The translations under genes were made by a program, and so were the position numbers. A stretch of DNA of 64,000 nt from Nemania diffusa (taxonomy: Eukaryota; Ascomycota; Sordariomycetes; Xylariales; Xylariaceae): NCBI GenBank assembly GCA_038501195.1, contig JBBPUQ010000006.1, positions 2,294,001 to 2,358,000 on the forward strand, in the 5' to 3' direction. The notes under the pieces are model-generated. The model did no database searches. It had not been told where the DNA came from and worked only from the letters and a program-made list of their open reading frames with translations. This document shows, one piece after another, positions 1 through 12,542 of the stretch (its first letter is position 1; the number at the start of each line of letters is the position of its first letter).

Positions 1-462
1 GTGCGATTGCGGAACGGGGATGATCCAGCAAGGCAACGGAGCTTCCAGGCATTGAAAATGGAAGGATGTACCTGGATCGGCCTCTTAATATTTCGGGAGA
101 TGATACTATATGGCTTTTGTGAACTAGCTGCGAACCTACGGCGAATTGGGGTTACATATCCACGCAGATTTGTTGGGCATGGCGTCCGCTCTGGAAGCAT
201 CTCATATGCTGCATAGACTAGCTAGCTAGGGTTGATTGGGAAGACTAATATTTTAATGCTACTCAGTATTAACACAGATGGTCTTGTCACTGGGTTTATT
301 GCGACTGGGTTAATGTTTTTTTAAGTTGCTGAGGTTGACGCTACTCTGCTTATTTTATGAAATATGTTATTAATTACTATGATCGCTACATATACTGTCA
401 TCGTTGCTAGCATGTAGAACTTTAGGAGGACGGTGGTAGAATGAGCAACATAACCCATTACT
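1..462. other. Left-edge spacer, no supported gene
   Basis: A plus-strand open frame covers bases 1-213 and runs off the left edge. It could be the 3' end of a gene, but its 71 codons match no family I know. The rest is AT-rich and probably includes the 3' untranslated region of the minus-strand Rab escort protein gene that ends at 463. Confidence 0.4.
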
Positions 463-2389
463 TTAATCATCATCATCATCATCCCCCAAGCTTTCGCGGT
501 CCTCGAATTTCATGAATGAGTCATCGGAGGCTTCATCCTTCATTACAAGTTCCCAGGCTTGCTTGACGGCGTCTAAGCTGTTATCGTCATATGCTAGGCC
601 AAGTGAGGGAGATGGAAACTCAAACACAGTAGCACTGCCTTGCGAGGTCACCGACGCCTGACGCGCACCAATCGCCTGCTCGTAGTATAGCTTATACAAA
701 ATAGCTGCTGTGGGCGTCACCGCTTGTATTAGAGCAGTCAGGGCTATATCAAGAACATGTCGAGATTGCGGTGTTGCTTGCATAGTTAAGTACACGACAC
801 CTATGAAGATTGAGGCTGGTTAGTCAAGTTTCTTTGAGCTGTTGCCGATCGAAATGAAAGATGTTGGTGCAATCAGTTTGTCAGAGGTTAAGATTCGTCA
901 AAGCAGAGCTCAGACAATGTAGATAAGTATTCGATTTGTTGGATCATCATAACACCAAAATGGAGGGGTTGAGGAGAAAAGAAATTTGCGACTTACTTTG
1001 ACCTGAAGGGCACTCTCCAGTATCACTAGAATGGACAAATGCGTAGATTGGGACATTTGAACTAGGCTGGGAGCTGTTTGAAATGGAACCCGAAGGAAAG
1101 GCAACCATTGCAACAGCTGGCGTTGGAGCACCTTCTGCTAGAGTTTCAAATAACGACTGAAGCGGCGAGTCAACGATGGCCACTAGTCGTGCAATGGTTT
1201 GTGAAGTAGATGAGCAAGTCTGCTGCGAAGATATCAAGGTCGTGGTTCGGACAGATATTTCATTCGACAACGTAAGAGATATCTCCCTGCCGCTGTCAAG
1301 TTTGGGTACGGATATCGAGGTATCGAGCATGTATATACCACCACCGACTGCCCCGGCGCGACATCCTACCTGGGCAATCTCTGATAATCCCCCCCACTTG
1401 GGATACACAGCGCAGAAACTAGGACCGAAAAGACCTATGGATGTAAGATGGCGGTGAATCGTGGCCAAGCCATCGTTTACGGTAATCTTCCCATCCAAGG
1501 TAAGCGTCAGTGCGAGGATATTGTCTCGAAGGCTTTCGTCGAGCTGGAACTCGTCAACGAGGTAAGCCGAGAGCGGCTGGTTAGCTTTTTCTTGCCAAAC
1601 GGGGGTTTGCTCTTCCGAATTATAGTCAATCACAAATTTAAGAAACTTCATGAGTTTGCGCTTTGATCTAGCCGGAATCGACTGCGCAGAGAAGACATCC
1701 TCGCGGCTACTAGGTATACGGGCCAGTGTTGCACCGGGGACAGAACCCACCGTGCTGTAGACAAAGAAGGAGCCTACGGCTAGAAACTCAACTTGTCGGT
1801 ACGCCTTCGATGAGACAAGCTGAGAGAGTAGCTTCGACTTCGTATGAATAATCTGCGGTGCTAAGGCAAGAGAATATGCCCTCGGAAATGATAATCCTTG
1901 TGCCTCGGCGTTGGGTTGTTTCCATGTATATGCATTTCGAAATATACTAACGTCTGTTGTAGACGCCGTGCCAACTATTATGGGCTTGTCCGCATCCACT
2001 AGGCTGGGCTTTTCAGAGTCGAGGTTGACAGTCTCGCTTGCTTCAGCAACCTTTTCCTCAGGGTTATTTTCCGATGTGGTAGTCTTATTCTCAAGCTGTT
2101 GTGTGTTACCGGGGCCAGCATGGGTACGAGCCCAATTTTCAGCTTCTTGCAGACTCAAGGCAGCCTCATGCTCGCCGTAGAAGTCGTTGGCGTCAAGGTG
2201 AAGAACACGCTTGTTGGACCGCGACAGGGCGCTTCATGTGGAAACATGCTGGGTCAGTCAGATCAAAAGCGCCGACACGGTAAACTAGGGTGGAGAGGGG
2301 AGACAGGGGGCTTACAGAGCAAGAAGAGACTGCGGTAGACCTGTACCACAAATAATAGTATCCCACGTCTCTTCGCTGAGAGAGTCCAT
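463..2389 (-). CDS. MRS6: Rab escort protein (Rab geranylgeranyltransferase component A, GDI family)
   Basis: Three exons on the minus strand: 2389-2316, 2231-997 and 800-463, giving 548 residues. Introns have GTAAGC/AAG and GTAAGT/TAG borders and the frame is kept throughout. Residues 12-44 carry the GDI/REP dinucleotide-fold signature, with GTGLPQSLLALALSRS followed by VLHLDANDFYG. The second conserved block (FLAVGSFFVYS, then PSSREDVFSAQSIPARSKR) and the late block FCAVYPKWGGLSEIAQ, containing the YPKWG motif, also fit. By family knowledge, REP presents newly made Rab GTPases to geranylgeranyltransferase II and delivers them to membranes. The protein ends in six Asp codons encoded by a GAT trinucleotide run at 466-483. 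REP is favoured over plain RabGDI because of the longer length, the weakly conserved insert at residues about 45-110 and the acidic tail. The start was chosen because MDSLSEETWDTIICGTG is the usual family N-terminus. Confidence 0.88.
466..483 (-). repeat. GAT trinucleotide run coding a six-Asp tail
   Basis: Six perfect GAT codons immediately before the TAA stop of the Rab escort protein gene. They form a short coding microsatellite that could vary in length between strains. Confidence 0.85.
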
Positions 2390-5300
2390 CGTGAGAAAAA
2401 GTTGGGAAGAGTTGGGTTTGGCTGAATGAGCAGCGGAAAGTTGTTGAAGAGAAAGAAGCCTTAGGTGGATACGCTGAAGGGCCGAAGTAAACCCGCATTT
2501 GCTGAGGACCTGGTACATGCGAACGGCTGATCCTCGGTCTATTGGAAATGGGCCGGTGCACAGACCAACGAGTGTGCCTATTCAAAATCAGCGGTCAAAG
2601 CTTCGTTTTTGTTTACTTTCCCTTCTTCATAATCACCGCTTGCCAAAGCTGGCATTTTTGCTGCTACCATTTCTACAGTAGTGCTGGCAACTTGAGTTAC
2701 CTTTCAGTAGGTTTCTCGTCCTACCAAGCGGTAGACCAATTTTTCGTCCCGTATCTACTGTCCTAGATTCTCGCAACCTGATAGGATGGTTCGAAGGGTT
2801 GATACATTTCTCTCATTGTTGATCATCTATCGTTATACCTGGGTGTGTCGCCTTGTATTATTGTTTGAAATCTATGTCTCGAAACTCATGCAACAAGCGA
2901 TTACGATATTAAATAATAGACGGCGGTAACATATTCTACGCGCAAATGTCGAATAACCACCACGATTCTACAAATCGCCGGGCTTTATAGGGGTTTGCGG
3001 GTTAAGCACTGGTAGTACGGAGTATACCTGAAGAAATCTACCACTCAAGCCAGAGACTGGACGCGTCATGATTCCTATGGCCAATACCTAGGTTATCTAG
3101 GGTGTTCCCTGGTCCTTGCTGGCTCCTCGATATTACGGAGCGTTGCTAATTGCTATGTTAACTTCTTTGGTGCGGCATAATTTTCAATGCTACTAAGTTT
3201 TTGTTCTGAGTTCGTCGATAAGAGTAGAGAGCATAATGCGTACAGTAGACTGCTACTAAAACTTGGTACAGAGCATAAAATATAGAATCCCATAAGAGTA
3301 TTATTATTTGCAAGGGTGAGATGGTAGAAGGAGAAAGATTACCGGGTTTTAGGTGCTTTTCTACTTGTAGAGTCGCTATAACTTAACTGCTATTAAAACT
3401 TGAGGCTCTAGTGAGCTAAGTATACCCTCACTGCTCATCAGACGCCAAGACGTTGCAGTTGAAAGGCGTTGTAGATGCCTGGTAGTTCCCTATGTAGAAA
3501 TGACGTATAGTACTAGTGATTCTGAGACGTGCGTGTACCAGGAGCAGGAGTGTGATTGACTATACATTTAGTTACTAGGGGTGAGGAGGGTAACATGTCG
3601 ATGCTACTCGATCGATTATAAGCGCTTGAGCACAACAAAAATAGATCCTAAGGACATCGGTAGGCTCGGATTTGGACCGGTCTACTACCTACACATGTAG
3701 GTAATAAATAGTAAGCATATACGCTACTGCATCTCGACGCGACAATGTTCGTGGCACAGTAAAGTTATGAGAGAGGTAAGCAGACTACATAAACATATAC
3801 TTTGAGGCTTATTAAATCTTGTAATAACCTCGTTCTTACGTCCGCTAAAACCAGGTAGAGCGTGCACTTCGTACTGCGTAGATGCAAGCGTTGGAATCTA
3901 CCTTATGTAGGTAGGGTAGCGTACATATACTACCTAGGTAGGTACCTATGTAGTTTGCTTTCAATTCCGGCAGCAACATGAGTCTAAAGTAGGTACCTCC
4001 TGAATACATCGGAAACCAAAATGAGATACCTACACGTAGGTACCTAATTGTTGTAGAGTACCAATCGGTGCTGAAGTCACCATTTCTCCCCAATTACAGA
4101 GAGCTAGCAAGGGCTTGTGTGGCAACTTCCGGCTTGTAAGCGAGATAGAGCTAGGTGTGATATGAGCGAATATACCTGCCAGGTTGATGGAATACGAACA
4201 AACAAAGTACATACCTACCTATCCAGCTTCCTCTTGAAAGTCCTACTCCACGATATAGTGACATAGGAAACGGGCGCGAAAAGGCTGCGTTTATCTACCT
4301 AGGTAGCTAATATATTCTAGACCTGCCCAGGTGGTTACAATGCGGGCCTAGGTGTTTATTGGTACATACCTGTGTACGCATATGTACGCGATAATGCGTA
4401 GATGCGCCTAGTAACTGGGACCTGGGACAGAAGCCCGGATTCCACGAGAATTGTGGCAGTGACAGCAAAGCAACAGGGGATAGAGCTATCTGCAAGCTGT
4501 TTAACTGACTTACAGGGGTTGCGCTTTTTCCGCATGCGGGCTCGGGTGGTTGAGTGATCATATCACTAGCCTAAGTAGGTAACCCTGGAATTGCATCTGG
4601 GCATCTAGACATCAGGAGAGTGTTGTGTTCGACGGTATTACTTTCTTGATTGGCAAAGATAGTCGCCAACACAAAAGAAAGCTACGTAATAACTCTATTA
4701 GAGTACATTTTTCTCGAGATACCTCTACGTGAATACTTACCTAGTCTTAGATATGTAGGTACACTATCGTAAGTTACGTTGTTCCCCTACAAAATGACGA
4801 AAGTGATACTCTCTATCATCAATCGTGCAACGAGTTTCCCCAGACTCTAGATATCTGCGCAATACTTGCACTATCGTCGGTTAGCTACCCTGAAGTAAAT
4901 TACATATTACCTATTGAAAATCAAGGGAGAGTTTAGATAATGGTTTAAGTATACACTGAGGTACTACATTTCCCCTTACTACCTTATGTAGGTAACATAC
5001 CTACATATGCTTAAGGGCCAACCACCTACCTACCTAGGTAGGTAGGTAGTCAGTCACTGCACTTATTATTGGGCTTTACGTATAAGATTTTCAAATGAAT
5101 GGGCATCACACGTGACTCTGGAATCAATCAAACAATCATATTATACCTACATACCTAGATAGTTTTTTACATTCTACGTAAGATTTCTTGGGTCAGGATA
5201 TATCTACTACGTACGTAGGTATATTGTATCAAATCTAAGCCCGGTCCTCATTTCCCAGTAAGCTAGGGGGTACTAATTTGGTAGGTACTGTTCATGTACT

Positions 5301-6147
5301 TGGCTACTTGGGTCCAACTCAAATTTATAGAACCCCACTAAATCCTGCGCGGTAAGGAAGCTCTTGCTCTTCCACCCAAACCATCCTGGCTTGTTTGCTC
5401 ATCGACTTGCTCTGTACCATACTTTATTGCCGCTACACCACACGTACTCTTTACGTCCTGCACTCACGCCCTATTAGCCGTCCATGCGATACTTTCATAC
5501 AGGATAGGCTTATTTCCAGTAGAGCCTCGCTCATCTGGCGTAATAGCCGATTAAGCCCCAAGTCTCCAAACCATCGAACGCTACGTTTACCGGGCTTCTA
5601 CACATAATACTCCAAGAGTTCGCCTGCGGTTATTAAAGTACACGCGCCTACCAAACGCCGGCCCAAGACAGCACCTACGCCACAGGTCTCATCACTATTC
5701 GCTTCCCTTACGGCCAACACGGGGAGATAATTGAGATTTCGCCAAATGAGCATTGCTGTTCCACATTGCCAACTCATCTAAAAGCCTGTCTGGCCAAGCA
5801 TTATCTGGGAAGACCATTGCAAATGTCCATTCTCTTCGGTTAGGGGTAGATCGGGTTCTCACGTCTCTTGGACCATCTAGGTCCACCAGTCGTCAAACTG
5901 GAGTCGTAAGTGTGATTGGTCTTGTGCAACGTGCTACCTGCCAATTGTGTGTGGTCTCCTCGGTAACTGGCATCCTCAAATGAGCTTGCCGCTGCCGACG
6001 GCCACGTTGAAATTGCGATAACTCTTAAAGCTGCAGACTAATGTATCGCCTCCCAGCTTCACTCATATTGCTGCTTGGTCGCAGCACCGACCCGCAAGTC
6101 CCTCTCGCCAGCGAACCTCTCTTGGCCATTTCCGATCGCTCTCAAGC
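2390..6147. promoter_or_regulatory. Long divergent spacer between Rab escort protein and Sec2 genes
   Basis: About 3.8 kb with no supported gene. It must hold the promoters of both flanking genes, which point away from each other. The middle (about 3600-5300) is dense in TACCTAGGTA-like palindromes and GTAGGTAC runs. The stretch 5340-6147 just before the Sec2 start is more C-rich and is likely its leader. Short open frames here match nothing I know. Confidence 0.5.
5024..5047. repeat. 24-bp perfect palindrome of ACCT units
   Basis: Three ACCT units are followed by three AGGT units, centred between 5035 and 5036, making a perfect inverted repeat. Shorter copies of the same motif occur at about 3931-3946, 4293-4306, 32732-32748, 38627-38667 and 60674-60691. 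In this window the motif is mostly confined to spacers. Confidence 0.85.
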
Positions 6148-8145
6148 ATGAGCCCGCCTTCTAATGCTTCCCCTCGCTCCCGGTCGCCAGTGAAATCCCT
6201 TTCTTCGTCCAATGTCTTCGAAATCATGGTCTCGAACGATTCCTCCTCTCATGCTGCCGCTCGGCTTCGGCAAATGCCGTCCTCTCAATCTCTCATGGAG
6301 GATGCAGATCACAGTACGCTTCCCGATCCAAGAGCGAGGGCTATGTCTCCTGCAGACGGTGCTGCCAGCCCCGTACACCATCCAGATCTCGACCAGGAGG
6401 TAGCCGCTTTAAGCACAAAACTCATCAACGCGATAAATCACCAGACGACCCTCGACGATAGTCTATCTGCTACGCGCCAAGAACTCGATACGTCGAGGGA
6501 GCGAATACGTGAGCTGGAGGCCATAGTGGCGAAACAACAAGCGATTTTGTCCGGGGATGCTTGGGTGCCGCGGAAGACTGTTGAAATTGAAAAGACCAAG
6601 TTACTTACCTTGATCGCAGAAGAAAAGAACCAGCGGATAGAGGTTGAGAAAGAAAAGAAAAAGATCGAACAAGAGCTAGAAACTTTAACCGTTTCACTTT
6701 TCGAGGAGGCCAATAGGATGGTAATAACGGCCAAAGAAGACGCCAAGAAGGAACAGGATATACATAACCGGAAGAATGACCAACTCAAAGCTCAATTAAC
6801 CGATACAGAGGGTCTCTTGAAATCGCAACAGGAACAACTTGCACAACTCAAACTTGTCATGGAACAAATGGCTGCCGATCATGATGATCAGAGCGGAACC
6901 GCACCATCCTCGCCTGGATTTAGCAAATTCGACCCAAGAGACGACGATACGCAAATTTCCGAGGGAGCCTCACAATCTGGCGTCATAGAATCGTTTGTGC
7001 CTACATACCCGACGAATTTGCCGCATCTTATCCACCCCGTTCTACGGACTGATCTCGCCTCTTACGAGGACTTCCTCTCCCTTATCAAAACTTCCAAGAG
7101 AGCCTCATCCCGAGTCTCGAGCGGATCATATTCCGGCCTCCCTATCCTCAGTTTTACCGGTAACACCGCCATTTCGGCACCATCGAATGCTTCTACAGCA
7201 TCGCTATCTGCCGCCGGAACGCCTACATCTACGACTGTATCTCCTCAAACACCTAATACTCCAGCCTCGGCTATGAGTGCCGGATCCGCAGCCTCTTCGA
7301 CACCTTTACCCCCCCTGAAAGAAACAAAATTCTATAAGCGGACCTTGGCCGAGGACATCGAGCCAACACTCCGTCTCGATATCGCCCCAGGACTGTCTTG
7401 GCTGGCTCGTCGATCTGTACTCAGTGCTATGACAGAGGGGACTCTTGTCGTGGAGCCAATACCTACCAACAGTCCTTTTGCATCTATAAGCAGACCGCAG
7501 CATTATCCGTGCTCACTCTGCGGCGAGGTTCGAAAAGACGAGCAACATTTACGTAATCACCGGTTTAGGACAAGCGAATCCGAATCGGCTCAGCGGTATC
7601 CTCTCTGCCAGTACTGCCTCACGCGTGTCCGCTCTACCTGTGGCTTTCTGGGATTCCTTCGTATGGTAAAAGACGGCCACTGGCGCGCCGACAATGCTGA
7701 TTCTGAGCGAGCCGCCTGGGAAGAAAGTGTGAGACTACGGGATCAAATGTTTTGGAGTCGTATTGGAGGTGGTGTAGTGCCAGCTCGCGATTCCCACGTA
7801 CATACAAATTTAGCTGGTGAGAAGATCACACGTAATAGCCATGAAGCAACGGGGCTATCTAAAGACGGCGACACGGCAAAAAAACCCTCGGGAGCTTCGA
7901 GATCTCCATCGTCAGGTGCGACGCTTATGTCAGATGAGCCTCCAGGAGGAGAGAAGAAGTTAGCCCCGGAATCAACAATTCTCCCCCCTCGATCAAATTC
8001 TGAGGTTACTCTTTCGCCCCGAGACGATCACCGCCGTAGCGATCATCCAGGCGACTTAATAGCAGAGCAGGAAAAAGACCGTGGCCAAAGCCAACGACTA
8101 TCACTCACAATTCCTACTACGTTAGGTGACGAGGCTTCAACATAA
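6148..8145 (+). CDS. SEC2: Sec2-type Rab guanine nucleotide exchange factor
   Basis: Single exon, 665 residues. Residues 82-240 form a long coiled coil. It contains the Sec2/Rabin signature LTVSLFEEANRMV (residues 180-192), which in this family is the region that binds and opens the Rab GTPase (Sec4 in yeast). A second conserved block at about 452-520 has two CxxC pairs (Cys455/458 and Cys487/490) and the CGFLGFLRMVKDGHW segment. That matches the C-terminal region shared with Rabin8/GRAB. The rest (Ser/Thr/Pro-rich 1-80 and 300-370, polar 540-665) looks disordered. By family knowledge it acts on exocytic vesicles moving to the hyphal tip and bud-like growth sites. The start is the first ATG of the frame and sits in a C-rich leader. 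No intron is needed. The product is close to the usual length for filamentous fungi. Confidence 0.87.
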   Translation: MSPPSNASPRSRSPVKSLSSSNVFEIMVSNDSSSHAAARLRQMPSSQSLMEDADHSTLPDPRARAMSPADGAASPVHHPDLDQEVAALSTKLINAINHQTTLDDSLSATRQELDTSRERIRELEAIVAKQQAILSGDAWVPRKTVEIEKTKLLTLIAEEKNQRIEVEKEKKKIEQELETLTVSLFEEANRMVITAKEDAKKEQDIHNRKNDQLKAQLTDTEGLLKSQQEQLAQLKLVMEQMAADHDDQSGTAPSSPGFSKFDPRDDDTQISEGASQSGVIESFVPTYPTNLPHLIHPVLRTDLASYEDFLSLIKTSKRASSRVSSGSYSGLPILSFTGNTAISAPSNASTASLSAAGTPTSTTVSPQTPNTPASAMSAGSAASSTPLPPLKETKFYKRTLAEDIEPTLRLDIAPGLSWLARRSVLSAMTEGTLVVEPIPTNSPFASISRPQHYPCSLCGEVRKDEQHLRNHRFRTSESESAQRYPLCQYCLTRVRSTCGFLGFLRMVKDGHWRADNADSERAAWEESVRLRDQMFWSRIGGGVVPARDSHVHTNLAGEKITRNSHEATGLSKDGDTAKKPSGASRSPSSGATLMSDEPPGGEKKLAPESTILPPRSNSEVTLSPRDDHRRSDHPGDLIAEQEKDRGQSQRLSLTIPTTLGDEAST

Positions 8146-11100
8146 AGCCAATCACTAGCGCCATATATCTCTCATTTATTTAACAAAGCATAAATTAGCA
8201 CGTATGCATAATCACGGACATCTTTAATTACCAAGGCCACATTCCGACTACCCGTATGTATAACACCATCATCATCACGAGGGGGCGATTCGACTAGACG
8301 ACAAATTTTATTGTTTATTACCATTGGAGCATCATGGGAAGAAATGGCGTTTTCGTCTTGGGAAAATATTGGTCTGCTTCTCAGAGGGCGGTAAGATCTA
8401 GGCCGTCTCCCCATGGCATAGACAGATCTGGTACCGGACTTGGGAAAGGGGGCTTTGGATTTATTTTGGCATGCACGCATTTTGGGGTCGGTGGTTGGGT
8501 TGGGACGATGAACTTTTACATGACAGACTTGGTTCTCGCTGGGTCCGGCAAGTAGCCCAAAGCTGGCTTCATATTGAAAGAGGAGCGAATCACTGGGAAG
8601 CTACTTACCAGTTCGGAGATACTGTTTGCCCCTTTGCTTAGTCGTTAATGATATGGTGGTGCCCTCTTGCAATGATGAGAATGAGGTTCTATTTGGGCAT
8701 TTCTTTTCCAGCATGTGATCCATACGAATAACTCAATGCTAAAATACCTATCACATTCCATCAACCCACAGGATGCTGTCCCGCCAATTGCTCTACAGTA
8801 TGAGGTGAGCTCTTGCCAGCCATTGTAGTTCACCCAAGTCGTAATATAAGAATTATAGTGAGGTATTCATAAAGGGCGCTGAGAATCACAAGCTGAATTG
8901 GGATTGATGGGAGGCAGTCCTATTTTAGCCTACTACGCGAAGGAGACGTTCTCCTTTGCTTTCTTCTTTTGTATCGCTGTCTTACTTGGTGAGTGTATTG
9001 ATCGGTGGGCTGGAGTTAAGCGGGCGAGACAAGGAAAAGAAACGGTACGGGGTATGATATGCGTAGAGGAGTGCATGGGAGCTATTTACACTGCACTACT
9101 TACCTTAGCTGCTGTTCATAGTAAACACGACAATAGGTGCTAAACAACTGGTACGTGGACAGAGAGATATACTACACTACAGCTTATAGGTGAGCAAGCA
9201 ATAATAGGTCAGCTCGATCGATTTCAAAGGCGACAGGTATAGCATACGAATATGTAAGTAATGTGAGAGGTGCAGGCGACCTAGACTACCTACCTACAGT
9301 AGCGATATGTAGGTACTGTTGTATTCTGTATAATGACGATTTCCGCAATGCCGTCGGCAACAGGAGACTAGGGGCGAGGTGTTCTAGGCAGGCAATGCAA
9401 TGCAACGCCCTACTCTGAGGTACAAGAATAGAAGCACTTTCAGCAGTCTCGCCCAAATTTGCCGAGACAGGTTCTCCTAGCGGCAATCGAGAACGCTTGC
9501 CCGTGCATGTACTTAATCTCAGATGAGACCTCTTAACAGTATTCCCTTACATACTTGACTGGCCTTACGCGCGTGTCTAATAATACATTCGGTATTAGCA
9601 CTACAATGGCACGTGGACCAGACGAGACATACAGTATACCAGCCGCGAGCCTGCATTTCGCCTAGAAATGATGATCCGTTGCTTTTGTAATATGTTCTGT
9701 AGTTAATTGCCTAGCTACCTATGTAGGAGGCAGCGGACACGCATACCTTCTCTTCGTCTTCTCCTTGTAGCCAACGACTATACCTACATACCTCTTATTG
9801 TAAGACGTCCGTCGGATGTCCAGGCACCTCGCCTCGGCCGTGCATTTTGGTCAGCAATCGGGTAACATGGCGTTTTCAACAGCGGTACCTCATCCCAAAA
9901 GCAAAGAAAGAGTACATAAAATGTTCTTGGCAACATACGCATATATTATCCATTGCCGTTTATTAAGTATACGGGACTGTAGGTATGACTACTAATACCG
10001 TTTAAGTTAGACAGGTAGGGTATCTACATAAGTAGATATTAATCTAGATAATATCTAGATACTGTACATAGGGTATGGGACTGTCGTGCGAACAAAGATG
10101 TTGTCAGTTTCAGGGATCATGGTTGCCCATGTCTGGTCCCAACTTATTTTTTCCGACAACTAGGTACCCTGGGACTCGGATCCTTGTAGGGCATTCAGAC
10201 CTCCATCGGCGGACCTCCATAATGTATGTATATGTTCAAGTTCGAGCGCAATGACCAATGACCGATGAGGTACTGGTGTCACAACATCGAAAGACCAAAA
10301 AAGAACGGCCTGTGACAAACTGTCGTACGAGATTAAGGTCCTACCTGTCGGAGATCTTAGTGTCTTACTTTATAGAGTAGTGGCGAGCTAATACTGTAAG
10401 TCTTTGACATAGTACTAGCTGGGCTCCGCACAGTAATCCGGACTCGCTCTGCAGTGATGCAAATTCATTAGTAAGAGGTAGCTACGCATTACTTGCACGT
10501 AGTAGGTAAGCAACGCCCGACGGCTGTATGCTACTGATGCCTACCTACACCACTGTATGTATACTTACATAGTAGTGCATATAGTTAGTGTGCACTAAGT
10601 GCTCTGGAGATAGACACCTACATACCTACTTAATGGCTACCCAAGATCAGTAGGGGTTCTCCTTGGCCGCCGAGAGAGAGCCCCAGCGTTTATTCGGTTC
10701 GGGGCGAGCTCACAAGGGCTTACGTCTTGGGTATTGCACAGCTGCAAAGGCACGATCCTTCCGGATGACACGCCTGAATCCCCGAAGAGAGAGGCAATGC
10801 TTGTACAGGTAGTCTGTACAGTGCTGCACCATAGGGGCAAAGGGCCTTCGCCCAGCTATGTTAAAAAGTACAGTATTTACCGAATAATCCTAGGTGATAC
10901 ATCATCGTATGAATCGATTTACACACTTCCGATACGTACTGACAAATTTATGTAGGTATACCTATAAGGTAATAAGGAGGTATATATATATATGGATATA
11001 TAAGGTAAGTACCGATCTCTACATAGTGCTGTTCACTTTTAGAAGGCCAGGTGCTTACAGAAGTGTATTTATTGCGAAGGTAGGCACGAGTTGATGAATG

Positions 11101-12542
11101 GATACTTACACCATGTATCTAGGTATGTATTGCTGCTCCTGTTGTCTGGCGTTCTTGTCTTCTGCTTCAAGTTGAATATTTGAAGGTCGAAACCCTTCCT
11201 CCTCCTCACTCCCCATCGCGATCATCCTAGTGCATATCTATCCACCCATCCCCACAACCCGGGGATCAGAATGCCTACCCTGCTTCCTCTGTACGTATAC
11301 TTTATCGTAGAATACGCATACGCGTAGGTACGGAATAGTTCAGCATGCACTAGCCAGTGCGAGTGCTTCTTCACTCACTCATTGCACCCCTGCTCCTTTT
11401 TTCGTTTCGATGGCCTGACAGTTTTACTTATCTAAATGGTGCACTACATAGGTAATTTGGCGTTTGGTTAGGCTGAGACAGGAACTCTTGCTTCTTCGCC
11501 TTCCTCCCACCAACGGCACTGGTATTTGCCCTCATCGTCTAACACCACTGACGCCCTCCCTCTTTCTATCTGTTATTTGGCCTACGGTATCTGCTGCACC
11601 CGTTGATACCTATCTCATCACTGGCTAGTTGTCAATCATCAATCGGTGTCAATACCCGGACCCCGGGGGAAGACAGCTACACACGCGCGCCGTCTCTTTT
11701 TCGCCTAGCTGGATTGAACGACTGACACTAGCCCGAGCTGCCCAGCAACAGCTAGTGTAGATCTAGAGTAGTAGTAATAATAGTGGCCTGCAGATTACTA
11801 GTTATAGGAGGGGGCAGGTGTGGCACTGTCATATCACTGCACCGCACGAGCCGGCACCTCCTCGAGCCGTTCCACTCATTCTCGAAATATCGACCGGGGG
11901 CAAAGCAAGGACCGAGAAAGAGAGAAAGAAGGGAGGGAAAAGGCAGAGAAGACGACATAGAGAAGAGGGACGAGAGCGCTATACCTACATACATACGCTT
12001 ACACACATGCATTGACCATTGCTAAACGCCACTTTTTCATCATATACCCTGTCTCGACTTACAACCCATCACGATACCGGCCAAGGGTCATACGGTTTAC
12101 CGTCACGTCACCTTTGGTATCTTATTCAACGGCTTTTCTTTCCTCGTCCTGGATCCTAGCACGACTAGATTCGGAATATTGTGATTCGGTTAGAAGAGAT
12201 CCGAATCCTCTCTCTCGAGCGTGTGCTCGACGAATTAGTCTTAGTCAGACTCCTTCTTGTGCTGTGTGCCACTGAGGCATACGCATAAACGCCTGGCTGC
12301 CTGTCTGCCTGCCTGCATCATTGCCGGGACTTTTGCGGCATCTCACATTTCTCTCACGGCAACCTTAATTCCTCCCGAGCCATCGTGGTGGAAACGACCC
12401 CGTTCCCCGTCCTCCGTGCGACTTTTCTTGCCTGCCTGCCTGCCTGCCTCTCTACTTCACGAGTCCACCTGTCAATTAGAAGCTTGCTCAGTGGCACTAG
12501 ACGAGACGAGTGTCCGTCTGCCTGGCGCTCAACTTACCAGCC
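8146..12542. other. 4.4-kb spacer without supported genes
   Basis: It holds the Sec2 3' untranslated region and the long 5' region of the transcription factor. A 102-codon minus-strand frame at 8480-8172 has an ATG but no family resemblance; I do not call it. A short TA dinucleotide run lies at 10981-10993. From about 11150 on, the sequence turns C/T-rich with CTGC repeats, typical of a fungal promoter and leader. GTAGGTAC-type motifs recur around 9285-10030. Confidence 0.5.
12294..12450. repeat. CTGC/CCTG microsatellite patches in the transcription factor leader
   Basis: Two runs of repeated CTGC units, at about 12296-12317 and 12430-12450, lie 90-250 bases before the start codon. They are probably transcribed leader sequence prone to slippage. 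Confidence 0.7.

Noticed and set aside
8172..8480. 102-codon minus-strand frame after SEC2
   Set aside because: It overlaps the expected 3' untranslated region of SEC2 and has no recognisable motif.
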